Source: Paraflavitalea soli (GTDB taxonomy: Bacteria > Bacteroidota > Bacteroidia > Chitinophagales > Chitinophagaceae). From it: DNA of 64,000 nucleotides. The DNA is taken from NCBI RefSeq assembly GCF_003555545.1, contig NZ_CP032157.1, positions 2,484,546 to 2,548,545 of the forward strand, given 5' to 3'. The first letter of the stretch is position 1; the number at the start of each line of letters is the position of its first letter. The notes beneath the pieces are model-generated. The model saw only the letters and a list, made by a program, of their open reading frames with translations. It was not told the DNA's origin and ran no database searches. Both the position numbers and the translations under genes were made by a program. This document shows positions 45,661 through 53,839 of this stretch, one piece after another.

Positions 45661-46073
45661 AAAGGGGGCTGACCGCCGGAAACATGAAAAAAGGCCCGGT
45701 GCAGCAGACCTGCTCCAGACCTTCAGATTAGAACAATATCAACTCTGGCAAACTACATTGACTGTTTCATCTTGATGGATTTGTGAGCGGTCATCAGCCA
45801 TAAAAAGGGCGCCTCCCGCAGGAAGCGCCCCTATCAAACCTCCTCTTCTTCCTGAGTACAGCAGCATGGCGATGCCCTTACACCCCTTCAGCGAACTGTT
45901 GGGTGTTGCGCGACGTGTGGTCCACGGATGTTGTTGGCTTGATGTGGTGGCCGCTGTAGTAACAGCGACCGGTGTCCTGTTGCAGGAAGTGAGCCGCAAC
46001 TGCGTGCCTGTGCGCCTTAACTTCGACTATTCACCGCACCGGTCAGGAGGATGAAGTGTGCCCCACCCAGCCA
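45661..46073. other. Intergenic region between convergent genes
   Basis: About 410 bp. Short open frames exist on both strands (45739-45999 minus, 45866-46054 plus), but neither resembles a known family or has a convincing start. It contains the minus-strand terminator listed separately, which ends transcription from the hypothetical gene at 46074-47069. Confidence 0.45.
45802..45830 (-). terminator. Rho-independent terminator on the minus strand
   Basis: GGGCGCCTCC (45807-45816) pairs with GGAAGCGCCC (45821-45830), one mismatch and a 4-base loop. On the minus strand it is followed by five T (45806-45802). Confidence 0.8.
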
Positions 46074-47069
46074 TCAGGGCTTGTTGACAGCTACAATTGC
46101 GGTAGCATTGCGCTGCACAGACTTGAGCGGATAACTGTCACCGTTCAACTGCTGGTTGTACTCGATGCCGAGGGCCACCAGGATCGTGTCGGGTGAGTTG
46201 GGTGGTAGGTTCAATACGATGGTACTGGCAGCGATGCGAAGATTGTCCCAGGCTATTTCGTCAGTACTGCCACGATCGTAGGTGGTTTCTTCCGTTTCAA
46301 AATTGACCGTTCCGGCACCCGCCACAATGCGGAAGTGAGTAGTGCCAGTGGCGACGCTTACCATCGTCTTAGGTACGAAAGAAGGTATGGTGATGGTCAC
46401 CTGGCCTGTTACCCGGTCGATCGCTACCGGGCACTTCACAAATAAGGAAGATTTTAGCGATGCCCGTGCGTTGAAGTTGAAGCCCTTCAATTGCCGTTGG
46501 TCGCCAAGGGTCACGGTACGTTCACCTCTTTTGCTTACTGTGTCGGCAGAAAGTGTACGCTTAAGTACGGTCAACAGTCTTGACTGTATTTCGGCGTCTT
46601 TAGCAAAAGAGGTGAGATCGCGAAACAGGTCGCGCACCAGGCTGGCGGCTTTGCCCGCCCGCCCGAATTCAGACATGTTTTCCCGTGTACGTTCATAGGC
46701 CGGATCATTCATGATCTTATCGGCACTGGGTCCTTTAGATGTAGCCATTGTAATTTGATTTAATTGTGATAAAAAAGGTTGGCCGGTCCAACTGAGAAGA
46801 TCTTTATAGAAAGTGCTGAAGTCGAGCTTGCCGGAATACCCGTAATGGTCCGGGCGTTCCTCATAAAGAGTGTCCATGGCCTGCACATGCTCTACACATT
46901 GCCTGAACGCTCTCTGTAAAGGCAGCAGTTTCTCTAAGGAGTGTAGGCCATGTGTAGGCAGCAACCAGGCCACCAGGCCGCCATTGTCTGTCAGCAACGG
47001 CATGATCGCGCTAAAGTTGGTGACAGGTATGTTGGTAGTTGATAACATATACATCAATTTTGATAACAC
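46074..47069 (-). CDS. Conserved hypothetical protein, possibly a fusion of two parts
   Basis: 331 aa as the longest frame. Residues 108-331 look like a family I recall as common in Bacteroidota without known function: DKIMNDPAYERTRENMSEFG, RAGKAASLVRDLFR, QRQLKGFNFNARASL, and a beta-rich end. Homologues usually start near residue 108, whose ATG (46748) is preceded by an AT-rich stretch like a leader. Residues 1-107 (MPLLTDNGGLVAWLLPTHGL, ERPDHYGYSGKLDF) would then be either a separate upstream domain or an untranslated frame. No membrane segment or signal peptide is evident. A 30-bp repeat with a palindrome lies 40 bp upstream of the longest start. Function unknown. Confidence 0.6.
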   Translation of the reverse strand: MLSKLMYMLSTTNIPVTNFSAIMPLLTDNGGLVAWLLPTHGLHSLEKLLPLQRAFRQCVEHVQAMDTLYEERPDHYGYSGKLDFSTFYKDLLSWTGQPFLSQLNQITMATSKGPSADKIMNDPAYERTRENMSEFGRAGKAASLVRDLFRDLTSFAKDAEIQSRLLTVLKRTLSADTVSKRGERTVTLGDQRQLKGFNFNARASLKSSLFVKCPVAIDRVTGQVTITIPSFVPKTMVSVATGTTHFRIVAGAGTVNFETEETTYDRGSTDEIAWDNLRIAASTIVLNLPPNSPDTILVALGIEYNQQLNGDSYPLKSVQRNATAIVAVNKP

Positions 47070-47108
47070 AAAGCTGCGGTATCTGGCAAGCCTGATTTAC
47101 CTATATCG

Positions 47109-47260
47109 TACCCAGTGGGTAGAAATTTATTTTTGCAACAGGGCATAAAAAAAACGTCCTAAAAAGAACGTTTTTTAGCTAAAACCTGGCCGGCTGTCCA
47201 ATGCCGTAAGTGATTTACCCGACATAAACAACCCAGTGGGTAGAATTTATTTTTGCAACA
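47109..47260. repeat. Two copies of a 30-bp promoter-like repeat flanking a terminator
   Basis: Copies at 47110-47140 and 47231-47260 differ by one extra A in the first. Each begins ACCCAGTGGGTAGAA, where TACCCAGTGGGTA (47109-47121) is a perfect odd-centred palindrome, and ends with TATTTTTGCAACA, which contains a plus-strand TAnnTTTG element (47128-47135 and 47248-47255). No plus-strand gene follows either copy. Confidence 0.75.
47149..47176. terminator. Bidirectional terminator hairpin
   Basis: AAAAAACGTCC and GAACGTTTTTT pair around TAAAAA. A-tract and T-tract give poly-T on either strand. On the minus strand it would end the RteC-family transcript. Confidence 0.65.
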
Positions 47261-47273
47261 ACTGTAGACTTAT

Positions 47274-48113
47274 TCAATAATTCCTGTTGTCCATCAACTG
47301 GCGAAACAATTCTACCAACTGCTTTACAAACCGCATAGGGTCCTTTCGTTCTGAATTTTGCCTGCCAAGGTGATAAAAATCTTTTGCGTCAAAGTTCCAG
47401 GCCAACTCACAAGCTTCCTTTAGCTCTTTCAAGGTCACATTACCATGATTAAAAATGCCTCCGGCCTTCAGCAGGTACACCACATCATTAAACTGTGATT
47501 GCGTGCCCGTAAAGACTACCCGCTGTTGTGTGGCTTTAGTAACAGGAAGATCAGACACCCTCTCCCCTGCCTCCAGCAGTTGTACGATGTATTTCATTTG
47601 AAGTTCCATCGATATCAGGTCGGCCAGTGGCCCATCACCAGAGGTGCAAAAGTCTTCATAGTAATCGGCTGACGAGGACATGCGCAACCAATCATAGTAT
47701 TCCCGCAGGAAGTAAACAGCGTCGAGGGCCGTGGTGCCTGACCGGTAATATTGCCATATGGGTTGCGGTTGATTCAAAACTTTCACCAGCAGTTCCAGTT
47801 CCTGCGACAACCGCTCCTTTTCTTTGGACCAGCAACCTTTTAGTTCGCCCAGGTGCAATAGCAGCACCCGTTTATAGTAGTGGTGCCGGCCGGCAATGGC
47901 TGGTTTGATGTGTTTGAAGAAATAGATCTCAGTATCGCGATCGGGGAAACCTTCTGTGGTGATCAATTTTCTGAGTTGACGAAGACTGTCAAGACAAAGC
48001 TGGCTGCATTGGGCTAATCGGGTGTTCAGTTCGCCTTCCTCTTTTTCTATTTCCTCCAAACGTTCCAATAAGGCGTTGTAATGACGGCTGAGTATGGTTA
48101 TTTCGGTGCCCAT
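47274..48113 (-). CDS. RteC-family protein
   Basis: 279 aa from the ATG at 48113. The frame is open to 48269, but that part is a low-complexity hydrophobic stretch unlikely to be translated. The sequence has the layout of the RteC domain: a long N-terminal helix pair (RHYNALLERLEEIEKEEGEL), EIYFFKHIKPAIAGRHHYYKRVLLL, YYDWLRMSSSADYYED and a C-terminal winged-helix-like part (FTGTQSQFNDVVYLLKAGGIFN). RteC activates excision genes of the Bacteroides conjugative transposon CTnDOT. Chromosomal homologues are frequent and usually uncharacterised. No tra, int or exc genes are seen in the window, so this copy is not obviously part of an element. Confidence 0.8.
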   Translation of the reverse strand: MGTEITILSRHYNALLERLEEIEKEEGELNTRLAQCSQLCLDSLRQLRKLITTEGFPDRDTEIYFFKHIKPAIAGRHHYYKRVLLLHLGELKGCWSKEKERLSQELELLVKVLNQPQPIWQYYRSGTTALDAVYFLREYYDWLRMSSSADYYEDFCTSGDGPLADLISMELQMKYIVQLLEAGERVSDLPVTKATQQRVVFTGTQSQFNDVVYLLKAGGIFNHGNVTLKELKEACELAWNFDAKDFYHLGRQNSERKDPMRFVKQLVELFRQLMDNRNY

Positions 48114-48481
48114 AAGATATGTATTTGGGTGAGGCTGCATCAGCACAGAAAGGCTGATGAATAGCATTAATGATTCCTTGTTGAAAAGCGATAGGAAATG
48201 CGAAAGAAAGAGGAATGAGAAAAAAAACAATAAATAAAAACAGCGAGAGGAAAAGATGAACAATAACAAAGTTGGTAAAAATTATCACATTACCAAATAA
48301 ATGTTTTGTTAAACATACTTCCGTTAGCGTTATACATTATACGGTGTACCATGGGAATACTGGTGTTAATGCGACCGCAGAATATTTTTTTTAAAAAAAG
48401 TAGTGCTGTATTGTAAGGTTTCGCAGCTCTACTTGTTGTTATAAGTAGAAAGCGAGAGGAAAATATTTAAACCTTTTACAA

Positions 48482-48666
48482 ATGAAAAACTATTCGGCCA
48501 GGGCCCGCAAACTGCGCCTGCTTATTTATAAGTATGCGAAGGGAACGCTGACGATCCATGAAAAACAACAACTGGATGCATACAGACGCAATGGACGGTC
48601 ACCACCCTCGTGGTGTTGGTGGTCGCAGTATTGGCCTGTTACGTGGTATATCTGAAGGGGAAATGA
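48482..48666 (+). pseudogene. Frameshifted small single-helix membrane protein
   Basis: From the ATG at 48482 the frame reads MKNYSARARKLRLLIYKYAK then GTLTIHEKQQLDAY, like the N-terminus of FecR-type anti-sigma proteins. It then breaks near 48585. In a different frame the sequence continues TQWTVTTLVVLVVAVLACYV then VYLKGK and a stop at 48664-48666, an obvious membrane helix. One frameshift joins the two halves into a protein of about 61 aa. It is either a real disruption, a sequence error or recoding. Without correction the first frame ends at 48655. Confidence 0.6.
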
Positions 48667-48737
48667 CACCGGGCAAGCAATGGCTGATCCCTGACTTTAA
48701 TGTAAAATGTTCTCGTGTAATTATTACCTTCGTCGCA

Positions 48738-48925
48738 GCATTTGGTTCCTCTACTGCCCGTCAGCAGAGGATTAAAATGGGAATCCGGTGAAAATCCGGA
48801 ACTATCCCCGTAGCTGTAAGTTCCACTACAGTTTGTGCACTCAAGCCACTGTTCATGCCGCCCCGGCAGAATGGGAAGGCGGACAAACCGGAACAAGTCA
48901 GAAGACCTGCCAGGTGTACATAGTC
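48738..48925 (+). promoter_or_regulatory. Cobalamin (B12) riboswitch
   Basis: Hallmarks are present in order: TGGGAATCCGGTGAAAATCC, CCCCGTAGCTGTAAG, GCCACTG, GGGAAGGCGG and the B12 box AAGTCAGAAGACCTGCC at 48896-48912. It is on the plus strand and ends about 40 bp before the thioesterase start. The tail GCTTTCGGGTGAAAAG after the box could pair for expression control. No other gene lies downstream on this strand. Confidence 0.93.
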
Positions 48926-48965
48926 GTAGCTTTCGGGTGAAAAGTGGCGTGCTAAATTAACTTAT

Positions 48966-49355
48966 ATGAACACAGAACAAATCGACAGATCAGTTACCAG
49001 GATCTTTAAGGCCGTATTTCCGGAAAGTACGAATCACTACGACACCTTATTTGGAGGCACTGCGATGGCCCTGATGGATGAAGTAGCTTTCATTACAGCT
49101 ACGCGCTTCAGCCGCCAGAAAATGGTCACCGTAAGCAGTGACCGGATCGATTTTAAGAAGCCCATCCCTGCCGGTACCATTATCGAGCTGATAGGAACAG
49201 TGTCGCATGTGGGCAATACCAGTCTGAAAGTACAGGTGGAGATCTTTATCGAACAAATGTATTCCCAGCTGCGGGAAAAGGCTGTTACAGGCGAGTTTAC
49301 CTTTGTGGCCATTGATGAAAATAAAAAGCCGGTGGCTATTCAAAGGCTGCCATAA
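48966..49355 (+). CDS. Hotdog-fold acyl-CoA thioesterase
   Basis: 129 aa, cytoplasmic, no signal peptide. The signature NHYDTLFGGTAMALMDEVAF contains the catalytic Asp/Glu pair of the YciA/BFIT hotdog thioesterases. SSDRIDFKKPIPAGTIIEL and VSHVGNTSLKVQVEIF are the central strands of the single hotdog domain, and the length is normal for the family. It hydrolyses acyl-CoA to free acid and CoA. Chain-length preference cannot be read from the sequence. It is the only gene downstream of the cobalamin riboswitch, so its expression should rise when B12 is low. That regulation is inferred from position. Confidence 0.88.
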   Translation: MNTEQIDRSVTRIFKAVFPESTNHYDTLFGGTAMALMDEVAFITATRFSRQKMVTVSSDRIDFKKPIPAGTIIELIGTVSHVGNTSLKVQVEIFIEQMYSQLREKAVTGEFTFVAIDENKKPVAIQRLP

Positions 49356-49379
49356 GTTCGATCCTGCTGATCTGGCCCC

Positions 49380-49570
49380 CTATAAGTATTGGTCTGCAAA
49401 AGATCTTGCATAGTCCCTGATGGTATTTCTCACTTGCCTGAACTGTTCCCTGATCTCTTCCGGCGACCGGTGGCTTTGGCAGGGCCAGCCCCAGTTCTTC
49501 TACCAGTTCACCACAAATACAGGCCTGTGCTTTCACCAGGTGCTGCAGGATATACAAAAAATATTTCTAC
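49380..49570 (-). pseudogene. Decayed ArsR-like regulator fragment
   Basis: On the minus strand one frame reads YFLYILQHLVKAQACICGEL then VEELGLA, close to the start of an ArsR winged helix with its metal-binding Cys-x-Cys. After about ten codons the similarity ends. A second frame then gives SPEEIREQFRQVRNTIRDYA and RSFADQYL with a stop at 49380-49382. A TAG precedes the first part and the recognition helix is missing. The gene is frameshifted and internally deleted. It sits downstream of the efflux operon and may have been its regulator. Confidence 0.45.
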
Positions 49571-49594
49571 TGCTTTTGTAGTATGCTCCGTGCA

Positions 49595-50698
49595 CTAATT
49601 CTTTTTCCAGAACGCAGTACTGCCGGGCTTTCGCTCATCAGTGGCTCTTACGACCAATGTATCATTGTTATGCAGGTCGCCAAAAACTTCAATGCCTTTG
49701 TCGGTTGACATGCCCTGCCGCACATCCACCCAGGCAGCTTTGCCCTCCTTCACCCTGATCACAAACTTACGTTCCTGGTTGGTAACGATGGCTGTAGGCG
49801 GAAGGATAAACGAATTACCCACCCGTTGCAAACCCAGCTTCACATAGGCAAAAGAACCGGCTTTCAGGTCACGCTTATGGTTATCATACACGTATTCCCA
49901 AAGCTCTGTGCGCGTTTCCGGCTGGATGCTCTCACTCTTCCGCGTCAGGGTAGCCTGAAACAATTGATCGGGATACGCATCTACCCGAAAGGTGGCTGTT
50001 TTGGAAACAACCCCTGCTGCAACATACAGTTCAGGTATAGCTACTCTCAGCCGCAGTTGGCTATTGTGCTGTATGGTTAAAATGGCCTGGTTATTACCCA
50101 CCAATGCGCCCCTGTCGGTATGGCGGGCCGTAATCACCCCGTCGAAAGGAGCCTGCAGTACCAGGTAACCGGCCACTTCTTTGTAGGATTGGGCCAGTTG
50201 CCGGGCAGCTTCATAGCTGGCGCTATCAGCGAGGTATTGATTCCTGCTCCGTTCCAGGTCCACGGGGGCTACAATGCCGGGTGTTTTTGCCTGGGCTGCT
50301 TTGGAAAGCCGCTGGTATACATCAGCAGTACTCATGTATTTTGCCTTTGCCGCCTGCAAAGCAGATTGGAACTCTGCGTATTTGGTTTGCAGTTCCGGGG
50401 CCTCAATGATCGCCAGGGTTTGCCCCCGCCGTACCTGGTCGCCCATGTCTACTTTCAGGTCTTTTACATAGCCCTGTACCCTGGCAAATAATTCCGCCTG
50501 TTCATAAGGCAATAGCTCAGCAGGAAATTCAATGCTCTTGGTTACATTGGTATCATGCAATACCAATACAGGAACTGTATCAGGCGCATTCACCGGTGCA
50601 GCCACTGCCGGTGAAGGGGTATTATCGCGACAACCGATCAGTAAGACTACCCCTGCTACGGCCAGTAAATATTTCATTGACTGATTGTTGCTTTTCAT
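49595..50698 (-). CDS. RND efflux periplasmic adaptor (membrane fusion protein), lipoprotein
   Basis: 367 aa. Lipoprotein signal with Cys23 (VVLLIGC). Standard order: barrel-sandwich half (ELFARVQGYVKDLKVDMGDQ, RRGQTLAIIEAPELQTKY), helical hairpin (about 95-165), second lipoyl half (LVLQAPFDGVITARHTDRGA), beta-barrel (ELYVAAGVVSKTATFRVDA) and membrane-proximal domain (SFILPPTAIVTNQERKFVIR). It connects the inner-membrane pump to the outer-membrane channel. The start codon overlaps the pump gene's stop by 4 bp. It is the last gene of the operon, an inverted order compared with acrAB. Confidence 0.93.
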   Translation of the reverse strand: MKSNNQSMKYLLAVAGVVLLIGCRDNTPSPAVAAPVNAPDTVPVLVLHDTNVTKSIEFPAELLPYEQAELFARVQGYVKDLKVDMGDQVRRGQTLAIIEAPELQTKYAEFQSALQAAKAKYMSTADVYQRLSKAAQAKTPGIVAPVDLERSRNQYLADSASYEAARQLAQSYKEVAGYLVLQAPFDGVITARHTDRGALVGNNQAILTIQHNSQLRLRVAIPELYVAAGVVSKTATFRVDAYPDQLFQATLTRKSESIQPETRTELWEYVYDNHKRDLKAGSFAYVKLGLQRVGNSFILPPTAIVTNQERKFVIRVKEGKAAWVDVRQGMSTDKGIEVFGDLHNNDTLVVRATDERKPGSTAFWKKN

Positions 50699-53600
50699 TG
50701 TTCATTATAATTTTTGCTGTTCACATCATCCGGATCAAGCGAAGCGGAAATATATTTTCTTTTCCCCATGGCATAATGGTATACGGGAGGCAGAAAGAAC
50801 AAGACGGTGATCGTAGAAAATACCAGCCCACCGATCACTGCAATGCCCAATGGAGCGGTTTGATCACCCGCATCACCCAGGCCGATGGCCATAGGGATCA
50901 TACCGGCTATCATGGCCAGGCCGGTCATGAGGATGGGACGCAACCTGCTTTCAGAAGCCACCAGGAAAGCCGTAGCAGGATCACCCGCTTTACGCCGGGC
51001 TTCGGCAGCAGTGATAAATAATACGGCATTGGCAATCGCCACGCCGATAGCCATGATACAACCCATATAGGATTGAATGTTTAACGTATTACCGGTCAAC
51101 AAAAGGAAAAGCAATGATCCTGCTATCACGGCAGGAATGACGGAAAGAATGATAAGCGACACCCGGAACGATTGAAAAAATACGGTCATCAACAGAAATA
51201 TGACCACGATGGCCACCAACAATCCAAACTGCAGGCTATACAGGGTATCTTTCAATAATCCGGGTTGGCCGCGCAGTAAGACTTTCGCACCTTTCGGAAC
51301 AGGCGCCTGGCTAATGAGGGCATTCACTTTTTTGAACGCACTACCCAGGTCCTGCCCCTGTACATTGGCTGTAATGGTAATATAGCGTTGTTGATTCAAC
51401 CGGTCGTACTCACCGGGTATGCTGATCCGTTTCCAGGAAGCCACTTCATTGAGCAAATGACTACTGCCATTGCCGGAAGCTACGGGGATCATTTCCAACT
51501 GGGTAGTATTATTCATGCGGTATTCAGGGTATTGCACCTGTATGATGTAAGCCGTACCGGTCGTTTTATCCAGCCAGTAGGCCGGAGAAGTAAAACGGCT
51601 GGAGGAAGTAGCAGCGGTGGTGGATCGGGTAATCTGATCGGTGGTAAGGTTCAGTTGACCGGCCTTCATCCTGTCCACCTCAATTTTGATGGCCGGGTAA
51701 TTGAGTGGTGTGGCAATCTGTACATCCCTGATGGATGGAATGGCCGTAAGTTGGTTGTATAACCAGTCAGCCGTTTTCTTTCCTTCTTCCAGGTTCTTAT
51801 TGACAACTGCGATCTCAATGGGATTGGTGAAGCCAAGATTCAGTACCTGTTCAGCAAGATCACCCGGTTCAAAAGATATCTTTGCAGCAGGTATTTCTTT
51901 GGCCACGGTGGCCCTTAGCTGATCTTTGAACTTGTCCAATCCGATAGCACCGGGTGTTAATTTAATTCTGGTAACAGATTCATGTGGTCCGCCGGTCCAC
52001 AGGTGAATATAATTGACCGGGAAACTGGATGGCTGGGTGCCGGCAAAGGCGGAAGTAATACGTACATTTTCTTTTCCGGCTATCCTGTTCACCGCATCCA
52101 GCAATTGACGGGTGGCATCTTCTGTTCTTTCCAAACGGGTGCCTACGGGCAGGCGTAATCTAACCTGCGTTTGACCAGTATCAGCCTGGGGAAATAATTC
52201 CGTGCCAATGGTAGAGAAAAGCAGCACAACAGCTCCGAGAGAGATCACCAGCAGCAGTATTGTAAATAATCCTCCGCTGCGTTGCAGGCGACTGCCATAG
52301 TGTGTATAGCTTTTTCTGATACGGTCAAAAGATCCCGGTACCTTTTCACGGCTGCTCAAATGGTGTTTCATGATCCAATTGCCCATGACGGGAACAAAGG
52401 TTTGCGATAAGAGGAAGGAAGCCACCATGGCAAAACCCACAGCCAGTGAGAGTGGCAGGAACATGGCCCTGGGCACGCCATTCATGAAGAGGGCCGGCAC
52501 AAAGACCGCCAGGATACTCAGCAGGATCAGGAGCTTGGGCATGGCTATTTCTTTTGACGCATCGGCAATGGCCCTTGCTTTGCTTTTCCCCATTTCCTGG
52601 TGCCGGTGCATGTTTTCGATCGTCACCGTCGCTTCGTCGACCAATATACCAACAGACAACGCAAGGCCGCCCAGGGTCATGATATTGATGGTTTGGCCCG
52701 TCAGGTACAGCAAGGTGGCAGAGGTGAGTAAAGCCAGCGGGATCGTAAGCACAACGATCAACGCTCCTCTCCTGTCTCCCAAAAACAGCCAGACCATTAT
52801 TCCGGTTAAAATAGCGCCAAGTCCTCCTTCAAACAATAAACTGTTGAGCGCGCTGATCACATACCCGGACTGATCAAATTCATAGGATACCTTGATATCT
52901 TCCGGAATGGCGGCCTGCATATCCGGCAGGGCCGCTTTTACCCGCTGCACCACATCCCAGGTAGAGGCATCCGCTCTTTTGGTAACGGGTATATATACAG
53001 AGCGCTTGCCATTGATCAGCGCATAGCTGGTAGTCACATCCGAGCCCAATGCTACGGTAGCTATGTCTTTCACAAACACCGAGGGACCGCTGCCCAATTG
53101 CAGCGGCATATTTTGCAGGTCCTGCAGGTTCTCGATGACACTATTTTGTGGGGTGATATAGGTGCTATCGCCTATACGGACATTACCTGCCGGGCTAATG
53201 GTATTTGTTCTTACCAGGGACTGCACTACCTGGTCGGGCGTAAGGTGATAACTTCTGATCTTATCCGGATCAACGGTGATCAGCACGGTCTTTTGGTTGC
53301 CGCCAAAGGGTGGCGGTGCAGATACACCCGGCAAAGTAGCAAACATGGGCCGGACGCGGAACAGGGCCAGATCGGAGATCTCTCCCAATGAGCGGGTTTC
53401 ACTGCTGAATACCAACTGCCCCACCGGCACACTGCCTGCATCGAAACGCGTAATGAAAGGAGGAACCGTGCCGGGCGGCATAAAGGCCCGGGAGCGATTC
53501 ACATAGCCTACCACCTCCGCCATCGCCTGGCTCATATCGGTGCCTTCGTTAAATTCTATTTTAATGAGGGCAGCTCCCTGAATGGATCTCGAATCCACAT

Positions 53601-53835
53601 ACTTTACGCCGGTGATGTACAGAAAGTGATACTCATAATAAGAGGTAATGAATCCTTCCATTTGTTCGGGCGACAACCCGCCATAAGGCTGCGCCACATA
53701 TACGGTGGGCAAACCCAGTTTGGGGAATATATCAACCTTTGTGTTGCGTACGGCCAGCCAGGAGAAAAATAAGATGGCCAGTACTGTTACCAGTATGGTG
53801 AGTGGATGCCGCAACGCCGCAGTAATGAGCTTCAT
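50695..53835 (-). CDS. RND-type efflux transporter permease, atypical proton-relay residues
   Basis: 1046 aa, inner membrane, twelve helices with two large periplasmic loops (Acr-family layout). N-terminal helix LTILVTVLAILFFSWLAV. TM4 reads LGGLALSVGILVDEATVTIE, so the classic Asp407-Asp408 pair of AcrB is Asp-Glu here. TM10 reads MAIGVAIANAVLFITAAEAR, with Ala where AcrB has Lys940. These changes mark a separate RND subgroup, not HAE1 proper or CusA heavy-metal pumps. Substrates are unknown. It is coupled to the adaptor (4-bp overlap) and lies 4 bp after the outer-membrane channel gene. Confidence 0.93.
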   Translation of the reverse strand: MKLITAALRHPLTILVTVLAILFFSWLAVRNTKVDIFPKLGLPTVYVAQPYGGLSPEQMEGFITSYYEYHFLYITGVKYVDSRSIQGAALIKIEFNEGTDMSQAMAEVVGYVNRSRAFMPPGTVPPFITRFDAGSVPVGQLVFSSETRSLGEISDLALFRVRPMFATLPGVSAPPPFGGNQKTVLITVDPDKIRSYHLTPDQVVQSLVRTNTISPAGNVRIGDSTYITPQNSVIENLQDLQNMPLQLGSGPSVFVKDIATVALGSDVTTSYALINGKRSVYIPVTKRADASTWDVVQRVKAALPDMQAAIPEDIKVSYEFDQSGYVISALNSLLFEGGLGAILTGIMVWLFLGDRRGALIVVLTIPLALLTSATLLYLTGQTINIMTLGGLALSVGILVDEATVTIENMHRHQEMGKSKARAIADASKEIAMPKLLILLSILAVFVPALFMNGVPRAMFLPLSLAVGFAMVASFLLSQTFVPVMGNWIMKHHLSSREKVPGSFDRIRKSYTHYGSRLQRSGGLFTILLLVISLGAVVLLFSTIGTELFPQADTGQTQVRLRLPVGTRLERTEDATRQLLDAVNRIAGKENVRITSAFAGTQPSSFPVNYIHLWTGGPHESVTRIKLTPGAIGLDKFKDQLRATVAKEIPAAKISFEPGDLAEQVLNLGFTNPIEIAVVNKNLEEGKKTADWLYNQLTAIPSIRDVQIATPLNYPAIKIEVDRMKAGQLNLTTDQITRSTTAATSSSRFTSPAYWLDKTTGTAYIIQVQYPEYRMNNTTQLEMIPVASGNGSSHLLNEVASWKRISIPGEYDRLNQQRYITITANVQGQDLGSAFKKVNALISQAPVPKGAKVLLRGQPGLLKDTLYSLQFGLLVAIVVIFLLMTVFFQSFRVSLIILSVIPAVIAGSLLFLLLTGNTLNIQSYMGCIMAIGVAIANAVLFITAAEARRKAGDPATAFLVASESRLRPILMTGLAMIAGMIPMAIGLGDAGDQTAPLGIAVIGGLVFSTITVLFFLPPVYHYAMGKRKYISASLDPDDVNSKNYNEQ

Positions 53836-53839
53836 ACAA

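Noticed and set aside
45739-46054. Short overlapping frames on both strands as a possible bacteriocin or peptide gene
   Set aside because: Neither has a leader, family motif or credible start; composition looks like non-coding GC-rich sequence.
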